From: Candidatus Auribacterota bacterium
Lineage (GTDB): Bacteria > Auribacterota > UBA6266
Direction: 5' to 3'
NCBI GenBank assembly: GCA_016933315.1
Contig: JAFGBE010000148.1
Location: 1 to 5,175, forward strand
DNA length: 5,175 bases
This document shows positions 1 to 5,175 of this stretch, one piece after another (position 1 is the stretch's first letter; each line of letters opens with the position of its first letter). The notes beneath the pieces are model-generated. The model saw only the letters and a list, made by a program, of their open reading frames with translations. It was not told where the DNA came from and did no database searches. The translations under genes and the position numbers were made by a program.

Positions 1-123
1 CAGGCTGAAACAAAAAATTATATATACAATCCGCGCGCCGAGCTCTTGCTGAACGCCGGGGATTCTCTCATAGTGATGGGAAATATCGAACAGCTTGAAA
101 AGCTCAGGAAACTCGTGGAATAA
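1..123 (+). CDS. C-terminal end of a TrkA-C/RCK-domain protein, probably a potassium channel or uptake subunit (partial)
   Basis: Frame 1 is open from the left edge to a TAA at 121-123 and encodes 40 residues; the rest of the gene lies outside the window. The visible tail reads YNPRAELLLNAGDSLIVMG followed by NIEQLEKLRKLVE. A short run of the type 'NP..(x)..L.AGD.LIV.G...QL..L' is the typical last strand-helix part of the TrkA-C (RCK C-lobe) domain, which closes regulatory subunits of bacterial potassium channels and Trk/Ktr-type uptake systems. In such proteins this cytoplasmic domain binds a regulatory ligand and gates the pore. The ending with a QLEKL helix fits the single-chain potassium-channel family slightly better than TrkA itself, but no pore or Rossmann part is visible, so the exact family is open. 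It converges on uvrA, with 4 bases between the two stop codons. Confidence 0.72.
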   Translation, partial: QAETKNYIYNPRAELLLNAGDSLIVMGNIEQLEKLRKLVE

Positions 124-127
124 GACC

Positions 128-2959
128 TTAAAGCTTTTTCTTCAGATAATTCCCCGTGTAAGATTCCGGATTTAAAGCTATTTCCTCAGGAGTTCCTTCG
201 CAGACGATGAACCCGCCTTTATCGCCGCCTTCAGGGCCAAGATCGATAATATAATCAGCCGTTTTGATGACATCTATGTTGTGTTCTATAACAAGCACCG
301 TGTTCCCGAGCGAAACCAGGCGGTGCAGGACATCAAGGAGCATATTTATATCGTCAAAATGCAGGCCTGTCGTGGGTTCATCCAGGATGTACAGCGTGTT
401 GCCCGTCGCTTTTTTTCCCAGTTCCGAAGCTAATTTTACTCTCTGGGCTTCCCCCCCTGATAACGTGGTCGCGCTCTGCCCAAGATGGATATAGCCGAGC
501 CCGACATCCTTCAGCGTCTGAATCTTTTCCCTTATTCTGGGAACATTTTTAAAGTGTTCGAGCATTTCGTTAACCGTCGAATCCAGGACTTCCGCGATAT
601 TCAGGCCCTTATATCGGATATCAAGCGTATCCCTGTTGTAACGCTTCCCTCTGCAGGCTTCACACTCTACATAAATATCCGGAAGGAAATGCATCTCGAT
701 TTTTAAGATGCCGTCTCCCCTGCAGGATTCGCACCGGCCGCCTTTAACGTTAAAACTGAACCTTCCCGGCATATACCCTCTTTGCCTGGCCTCGGGTATC
801 TTTGAAAATAAAGCTCTTATATCCCCGAAAACACCCGTATATGTGGCGGGGTTGGAACGCGGTGTTCTCCCTATGGGCGACTGGTCAATAAGTATCACCT
901 TATCAATATTCGAAACACCGTCCATTCGGGAATAGGCGCCGGGTTTTTCCTTGGAGCCGTAGATTTTCTGGAACAGCGCCTTCCTCAGTATTTCATCCAC
1001 AAGGGTGCTTTTTCCCGAACCCGACACACCCGTAACACAGCAAAATCTGCCGAGGGGTATCTTCACATCGATATTTTTAAGGTTGTTCTCCCTGGCGCCG
1101 AAAACTTTCAAAAATTCACCGCTCGCGCTCACCGGCCTTCTTTCTCTGAGCGAGATCTTTTTTTCCCCGGAAAGGTATAGCGCCGTCATCGAACTTTTAT
1201 TCTTAAGCAAGCCGTCCAGTTCTCCGGCATATACAAGATATCCTCCCTTTTTTCCCGCGCCGGGACCAAGATCCACAATAAAATCCCCCGAACGTATGAT
1301 TTCCTCGTCGTGTTCTACGACAATCACGGTATTGCCCATATCTCTGAGATTTTTTAATGTGTTGAGAAGCTTTATGTTATCTTTCTGGTGCAGTCCTATA
1401 CTCGGCTCATCAAGTATATAGAGCACGCCTACAAGACCCGAGCCAATCTGCGTCGCCAGCCTTATCCTCTGGGCTTCCCCTCCGGAAAGGGTTCCGCTTT
1501 TTCTGTCGAGCGTCAGATACCCAAGCCCTACATTTTCCAGGAAAATCAGCCTCATCCTGATTTCTTTAATCAGTTCGCCGGCGACCTGAAGCCCGGTTTC
1601 GGAAAAACTTACATTTTTTATGAATTCCAATGCCTCCGAAACGGGCATTCTCGTGAAGTCGTAAATGGATTTTTGCCCTATTTTCACGGAAAGGCTCTCC
1701 TGTTTCAGCCTGGAACCTTTACAGAGCTCACAATCGTCCTCCCCCATGAACTTCCGCAGGTACTCCTTTACACCTTCGCTGTCCGTTTCCCTGAACCGTC
1801 TTTCAAGGTTCGGAATAACGCCTTCAAAAGGCTTGCTGAAATGCCTGATTGCGCCTCTTCTCCAGATCGAAAAAGAAATATCTTCCCTGCCGGAACCATA
1901 CAATATTATTTTCTGTTGTTTCCTGGTCAGTTCTTTCCACGGCTTATCCATATCAATGCAAAAATGCTTGCACACTCCCCTTAAGATTCTTTTATAATAA
2001 ATCAACAAAGACTTGCCGCCTCTTTTCCAGGGAGCAACCGCCCATTTTTCAAGCGATTTATCGGGGTCGGGCACAACGAGTTCTTTTGAAAAACTCAGTT
2101 TATGCCCAAGCCCGTGGCACGAAGGACATGCCCCGTAAGGGCTGTTGAACGAAAACATCCTGGGGCTGATCTCGCCGTAGCTTATCCCGCAGTAAGGGCA
2201 GCTGTTTTCCTCGCTGTAAAAGATATCTTTCGTCCTGTCATTCCTGCCGCACTGTACAATCATTTTACCTTTGCCCGTCTTAAGGGCTGTTTCTACAGAA
2301 TCACTCACCCTTTTTGAGATTCCATCCCTGATTTTAAACCTGTCAATTACGGCGGCTATACTGTGTTTTTTATTTTTTTCGAGCGCGGCGACATCATCAA
2401 GCTCTTTTATAGAACCGTCTATCCTGACCCTCGAAAATCCATCTCTTTTCAGGAATTCGAAAACCTGCCGGTGCTCCCCTTTCTTGCCTTCGATGACAGG
2501 CGCCAGCAGGACAACATCCAGACCCGTTTCCAATTTCAGTATGGAATCAGTTATATCCTGAGAGCTCTGGCGGCTTATCGGACGGCCGCACTTATAACAG
2601 GATACATCCCCCGCATTGGCATAGAGGACTCTCAGGTAATCATATATCTCGGTTGACGTGGCAACTGTCGAACGGGGATTGGAAGACGCGCTTCTCTGCT
2701 CAATGGATATAGCTGGCGACAACCCTTCTATATAATCAACTTCCGGCTTCTGCATCTGCTCGAGAAACTGCCTCGCATAAGCAGACAGGCTCTCCACATA
2801 TCTTCTCTGCCCTTCAGCATAAAGCGTATCGAAAGCAAGTGACGATTTCCCGGACCCGGAAAGGCCGGTAACGATAACCAGCCTGTTTCTCGGTATTTCC
2901 AGGCTGATATTCTTCAGGTTATGCTGCCTGGCATTCTTGATAACAATGTTTTTTCCCAT
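128..2959 (-). CDS. uvrA: UvrABC excinuclease subunit A (UvrA), damage-recognition ATPase
   Basis: A complete 943-residue UvrA, the normal family length. It is the cytoplasmic ABC-type ATPase that dimerises, scans DNA, finds bulky lesions and loads UvrB in nucleotide excision repair. Both nucleotide-binding halves are intact. Half one has Walker A GLSGSGKS at 32-39, signature LSGGEAQR at 491-498, Walker B YILDEP at 514-519 and the switch histidine H550. Half two has Walker A GVSGSGKS at 644-651, signature LSGGEAQR at 833-840, Walker B YILDEP at 857-862 and H893. All three zinc modules keep their cysteines: C121/C124 with C410/C413, C254/C257 with C278/C281, and C743/C746 with C766/C769. The start is secure because the family N-terminus (IVIKNARQHNLKNI) begins three residues after this ATG, although no Shine-Dalgarno precedes it. 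It follows nadB by 30 bp on the same strand and is probably cotranscribed with it. No frameshift or missing residue was seen. Confidence 0.98.
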   Translation of the reverse strand: MGKNIVIKNARQHNLKNISLEIPRNRLVIVTGLSGSGKSSLAFDTLYAEGQRRYVESLSAYARQFLEQMQKPEVDYIEGLSPAISIEQRSASSNPRSTVATSTEIYDYLRVLYANAGDVSCYKCGRPISRQSSQDITDSILKLETGLDVVLLAPVIEGKKGEHRQVFEFLKRDGFSRVRIDGSIKELDDVAALEKNKKHSIAAVIDRFKIRDGISKRVSDSVETALKTGKGKMIVQCGRNDRTKDIFYSEENSCPYCGISYGEISPRMFSFNSPYGACPSCHGLGHKLSFSKELVVPDPDKSLEKWAVAPWKRGGKSLLIYYKRILRGVCKHFCIDMDKPWKELTRKQQKIILYGSGREDISFSIWRRGAIRHFSKPFEGVIPNLERRFRETDSEGVKEYLRKFMGEDDCELCKGSRLKQESLSVKIGQKSIYDFTRMPVSEALEFIKNVSFSETGLQVAGELIKEIRMRLIFLENVGLGYLTLDRKSGTLSGGEAQRIRLATQIGSGLVGVLYILDEPSIGLHQKDNIKLLNTLKNLRDMGNTVIVVEHDEEIIRSGDFIVDLGPGAGKKGGYLVYAGELDGLLKNKSSMTALYLSGEKKISLRERRPVSASGEFLKVFGARENNLKNIDVKIPLGRFCCVTGVSGSGKSTLVDEILRKALFQKIYGSKEKPGAYSRMDGVSNIDKVILIDQSPIGRTPRSNPATYTGVFGDIRALFSKIPEARQRGYMPGRFSFNVKGGRCESCRGDGILKIEMHFLPDIYVECEACRGKRYNRDTLDIRYKGLNIAEVLDSTVNEMLEHFKNVPRIREKIQTLKDVGLGYIHLGQSATTLSGGEAQRVKLASELGKKATGNTLYILDEPTTGLHFDDINMLLDVLHRLVSLGNTVLVIEHNIDVIKTADYIIDLGPEGGDKGGFIVCEGTPEEIALNPESYTGNYLKKKL

Positions 2960-2989
2960 AAATATTTTTAAAACCCGGAGGATGACAAA
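2960..2989 (-). other. nadB-uvrA intergenic spacer, no recognisable ribosome binding site
   Basis: These 30 bases separate the nadB stop from the uvrA ATG. Read on the minus strand the spacer starts TTTGTCATCCTCCGGG and ends in an A/T-only stretch, TTTTAAAAATATTT, directly before the ATG. There is no purine-rich GGAG/AGGA element at the usual 5-10 base distance; the GGAGG seen at this place lies on the plus strand. There is no GC-rich hairpin followed by a U-run, so nothing separates the two genes transcriptionally. The A/U-rich, probably unstructured leader could itself allow ribosome entry, or uvrA could be translated by re-initiation after nadB; both are inference. Confidence 0.6.
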
Positions 2990-4582
2990 TCAGTCTTTCA
3001 GAGAAAATTTAATGTGCCTTTTCCATTTTTCAACAGGTTTGGGGAAATCAGTTCTGTAGTGGGCGCCGCGGCTTTCCTTCCTGCGGAGGGCTGCTTTAGC
3101 CATCAGCTTTGCGACCATCAGCATATTCTGCAGTTCAAACCCGTCCGCATAGCTGAGCATTGCAGACAGTATATACCTTTCCCAGAAAGTAATGATGTTA
3201 TAAGCTTCCGCAAGACTGTGTTCTTCCCTTTCCAGCCCGACGCATCTCCACATAACGCTCTGGAGAGACCTTCTCACGTCAGCAACATCAAGAGCATGCA
3301 GGACTTTCCTGTCTATCTCATATTTTATCGGCGGGACCTTAAAATTTTTCAGGTTTGAGTTCTGTCCGGCGGCAATACCCGCTCTGTACCCGAAGACCAT
3401 GGATTCAAGGAGAGAATTACTCGCAAGCCTGTTTGCGCCATGGACTCCCGAACAGGAAACCTCGCCGCAGGAATACAGGCCCTTTATATTCGTTTTGCAA
3501 CCAAGATCTATCTTCACACCCCCCATCATATAATGGGCGCTCGGGCGGACAGGGATTTTATCCCGGGGAATCTTAAGGCCGTAATCACTGCATAACTTTT
3601 TTATGTTCGGGAACCTTTTTGCAACTTTCCCCGGAGGTATATCGGACAGGTCCAGGGAGACAAAATTTGAATCGGTTTTTTTCATTTGCTCAACTATCGC
3701 CCTGCTTACCACATCGCGCGGAGCCAACTCGCGCAGAGGATGGTAATCCTTCATAAACCTGTAATTATTCTTATCTACCAGAATGCCTCCTTCTCCCCTG
3801 ACCGTCTCGGAAATCAGGAAGCGCGGCGCGCCGGCAAGATAAAGTGTCGTGGGGTGAAACTGCATAAATTCCATATCCATCAGCGCCGTTCCGGCCCTGT
3901 AGGCAATAGCCATCCCGTCAGCTGTGGCAACTTCCGGGTTGGTGGTTTCTCTGTATACCTGTCCTGCGCCGCCGGTAGCCAGTACCGTAGACGGGGCTAT
4001 TACCGCGGTTTTTCTGCCTGTTTTACGGTTAAAGGCTATAACACCGTAACACCTGTTTTTATAGTGCAGCAGATCAATCACATAATGATCTTCCATTACA
4101 TCTATTTTCCTGTTGTTCCTAACGGCACGGACAAGAGTCCTCGCTATTTCGGCTCCCGTATTATCTCCGTTCGCATGTATTATCCTGCGCTGCCCGTGCG
4201 CCGCTTCGCGCGTAAAGAGCAGTTTACCGTTATGCCTGTCAAAATTAGCACCAAGGCTTATTAATTCGTTTACCCTGTGGACTCCCTCCTTTACAAGGAC
4301 CTTAACTGATTTCCTGTTGCACAAACCCGCTCCGGCAAAAATCGTATCTTCAAAATGCTTTTCCCATGAATCATCTTTGGAGAGAGCAACGGCAACACCG
4401 CCCTGCGCATGCAGAGTGTTGCTTTCTTCAACCTTCGATTTTGTGACAATAGTGACCTTGCAGAATTCCGACGCATGCAAAGCGGCTGTCAGGCCAGCCG
4501 AGCCTGAGCCTATGATTATTGCACCGGTTTTCACCGAGTTCATCTTTGCCAGATCAAAATTGATAAGATATCTTGGATTCAT
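2990..4582 (-). CDS. nadB: L-aspartate oxidase (NadB), first step of de novo NAD synthesis
   Basis: A complete 530-residue flavoprotein that oxidises L-aspartate to iminoaspartate, which NadA then uses. In this family FAD can be re-oxidised by oxygen or by fumarate. Visible in order: the FAD Rossmann motif GSGSAG at 25-30, HAQGG at 58-62, TREAAH at 124-129, GGAGQVY at 204-210, QFHPT at 241-245, RGEGG at 262-266, ELAPRD at 285-290, SAHYMMGG at 348-355, GEVSCSGVHGANRLASNSLLE at 373-393, and the C-terminal helical domain with RRKESRGAHY at 500-509. By recalled alignment with E. coli NadB, E126, H243, R289, H350 and R385 match the substrate-site residues E121, H244, R290, H351 and R386. The TREAAH glutamate and the KESRG-type tail favour NadB over the related fumarate reductase and succinate dehydrogenase flavoproteins. 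The first ATG is preferred over M14 because PRYLINFD before the FAD strand recurs in many NadB proteins and a weak AGAG element precedes it. nadA lies 22 bp upstream. Confidence 0.97.
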   Translation of the reverse strand: MNPRYLINFDLAKMNSVKTGAIIIGSGSAGLTAALHASEFCKVTIVTKSKVEESNTLHAQGGVAVALSKDDSWEKHFEDTIFAGAGLCNRKSVKVLVKEGVHRVNELISLGANFDRHNGKLLFTREAAHGQRRIIHANGDNTGAEIARTLVRAVRNNRKIDVMEDHYVIDLLHYKNRCYGVIAFNRKTGRKTAVIAPSTVLATGGAGQVYRETTNPEVATADGMAIAYRAGTALMDMEFMQFHPTTLYLAGAPRFLISETVRGEGGILVDKNNYRFMKDYHPLRELAPRDVVSRAIVEQMKKTDSNFVSLDLSDIPPGKVAKRFPNIKKLCSDYGLKIPRDKIPVRPSAHYMMGGVKIDLGCKTNIKGLYSCGEVSCSGVHGANRLASNSLLESMVFGYRAGIAAGQNSNLKNFKVPPIKYEIDRKVLHALDVADVRRSLQSVMWRCVGLEREEHSLAEAYNIITFWERYILSAMLSYADGFELQNMLMVAKLMAKAALRRKESRGAHYRTDFPKPVEKWKRHIKFSLKD

Positions 4583-4589
4583 AAAATAA

Positions 4590-4595
4590 CTCTAA
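4590..4595 (-). promoter_or_regulatory. Weak ribosome binding site for nadB
   Basis: On the minus strand TTAGAG ends 7 bases before the nadB ATG at 4582. It is only a partial Shine-Dalgarno match (AGAG), but its spacing is right. It lies inside the 22-base nadA-nadB spacer (4583-4604), which is otherwise A/T-rich and holds no terminator. It supports the first ATG over the in-frame ATG 13 codons later. Confidence 0.4.
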
Positions 4596-4604
4596 TGAAT
4601 AATT

Positions 4605-5175
4605 TCATTTTACCGAAAGCATTTTCCTGATTGTGCTTAACGCCTTTTCCCTTATTTTTTCTGGAACTTTAACCTCAAACCGTTCATCCTTGAGCGAGGC
4701 CAGGACTGAATCCGGGGTTATGGATTTCATTTCACGGCAAACCATATTAAAACTCGCGGGGATAAACTCTTTGTCAGGCGCAGCTTTTCTCAAAGGCCAT
4801 AACATCCCTATTTCGGTTGCGACAATCACAGTTTTCGCCGCTGTTTTCCCAACATAACCAAGCATACCGGATGTACTTAAAACAGCATCCGCCATTTCAA
4901 GCACTTCCGCCCTGCACTCGGGATGGGCAATGATTTCCGCGCCGGGGTGGGCGCCTTTAACCCTCAGGACCTCTTCCCTTGTCAGGCAATCGTGGACATA
5001 ACAATACCCGTCCCACAATACCAGCTTTTTATTTACCCTGGAGGCGACAAACGAACCAAGGTTCCTGTCCGGGACAAAAATCACGCTGTCGGAAGAAACC
5101 GATTTCACGATTTCAACAGCATTTGATGATGTGCAGCAAATATCGCTTTCTGCTTTTACTTCGGCAGATGAATTC
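4605..5175 (-). CDS. nadA: Quinolinate synthase (NadA), C-terminal about 189 residues; N-terminus outside the window
   Basis: NadA is a cytoplasmic [4Fe-4S] enzyme that condenses iminoaspartate with dihydroxyacetone phosphate to quinolinate. The frame stays open past the GTG at 5106-5108 to the right edge, where it reads NSSAEVKAESDICCTSSNA, a conserved internal NadA segment. That GTG is therefore an internal valine codon, not the start. Further motifs are FVPDRNLG, WDGYCYVH, AHPEC, LSTSGML, ATEIG and NMVCREMKSI. Two of the three cluster ligands are visible: the cysteine of GYCYVH (5001-5003) and the cysteine of MVCREM (4737-4739). The first ligand of the family lies in the missing N-terminal part. 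About two thirds of a typical 300-residue protein is present, ending with TGA at 4605-4607. nadB follows after 22 bp, consistent with cotranscription and joint function. The promoter, any NAD-responsive operator, and a possible nadC would lie outside the window. Confidence 0.96.
   Translation of the reverse strand, partial: NSSAEVKAESDICCTSSNAVEIVKSVSSDSVIFVPDRNLGSFVASRVNKKLVLWDGYCYVHDCLTREEVLRVKGAHPGAEIIAHPECRAEVLEMADAVLSTSGMLGYVGKTAAKTVIVATEIGMLWPLRKAAPDKEFIPASFNMVCREMKSITPDSVLASLKDERFEVKVPEKIREKALSTIRKMLSVK

Noticed and set aside
92..104. Inverted repeat AGCTT-GAA-AAGCT near the convergent gene ends, considered as a terminator
   Set aside because: The stem is only 5 bp, A/T-rich, has no following T-run, and encodes the QLEKL helix of the TrkA-C tail.
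1388..1984. 198-codon open frame on the plus strand, opposite uvrA
   Set aside because: It lies wholly antisense to conserved UvrA sequence, shows no recognisable domain, and its composition follows from the uvrA codons on the other strand.
128..2959. Possible duplicated or fused gene, because two ATPase units occur in one frame
   Set aside because: The tandem Walker A, signature and Walker B sets are the normal UvrA architecture, not a recent fusion.
2978..3059. Plus-strand GGAGG at 2978-2982 next to an ATG at 2982-2984 opening a 25-codon frame
   Set aside because: The GGAGG overlaps the ATG, so the spacing is wrong for a ribosome binding site, and the short frame runs antisense into the nadB end.
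3686..4264. 192-codon open frame on the plus strand, opposite nadB
   Set aside because: It is antisense to the conserved middle of NadB, with no domain or start signal that I recognise; an antisense shadow.
4291..4476. 61-codon open frame on the minus strand inside nadB
   Set aside because: It is an out-of-frame reading of the nadB coding sequence with low-complexity basic composition.
4113..4589. 158-codon open frame on the plus strand, opposite the nadB start
   Set aside because: It mirrors the FAD-binding N-terminal part of NadB and has no independent support.
5106..5108. GTG considered as the start of a 167-residue protein
   Set aside because: The frame continues upstream with highly conserved NadA residues (ICCTSSNAVEIV), so this is an internal valine and the gene is cut by the window edge.

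Overview
This window looks like ordinary core bacterial chromosome. It holds three genes on the minus strand and the tail of one convergent gene on the plus strand, with almost no non-coding DNA. Base composition is moderate, roughly 45-50% G+C by eye. UvrA and a bacterial-type NadB/NadA pair indicate a bacterium. The N-terminal motif of NadB (PRYLINFD before the FAD fold) and the NadA style (ICCTSSNA, WDGYCYVH, HPEC) resemble versions I associate with anaerobic, Gram-positive, deltaproteobacterial or candidate-phylum bacteria rather than E. coli. I cannot place the organism more precisely from this sequence alone.

Layout: positions 1-123 (+) are the last 40 codons of a protein ending in a TrkA-C/RCK-like domain, probably a potassium channel or transport subunit. 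After only 4 bases comes the stop of uvrA (128-2959, -), a complete excinuclease ABC subunit A. Upstream of it in the direction of transcription is nadB (2990-4582, -), a complete L-aspartate oxidase. Upstream again is nadA (4605 to the right edge, -), a quinolinate synthase whose N-terminal part lies beyond the window.

The three minus-strand genes are spaced 22 and 30 bp apart, with no visible terminator between them, so they probably form one transcription unit in the order nadA-nadB-uvrA. NadB oxidises L-aspartate to iminoaspartate, and NadA condenses this with dihydroxyacetone phosphate to give quinolinate, the precursor of NAD. The usual third gene, nadC, is not seen; it could lie upstream of nadA or elsewhere. 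UvrA is the damage-recognition ATPase of nucleotide excision repair and has no direct enzymatic link to NAD synthesis.

I found no RNA genes, mobile elements, CRISPR arrays, repeats or signs of an undescribed system. The second-look points are minor: uvrA placed behind a NAD cluster, a uvrA start without a Shine-Dalgarno sequence, and a very tight convergent gene end.
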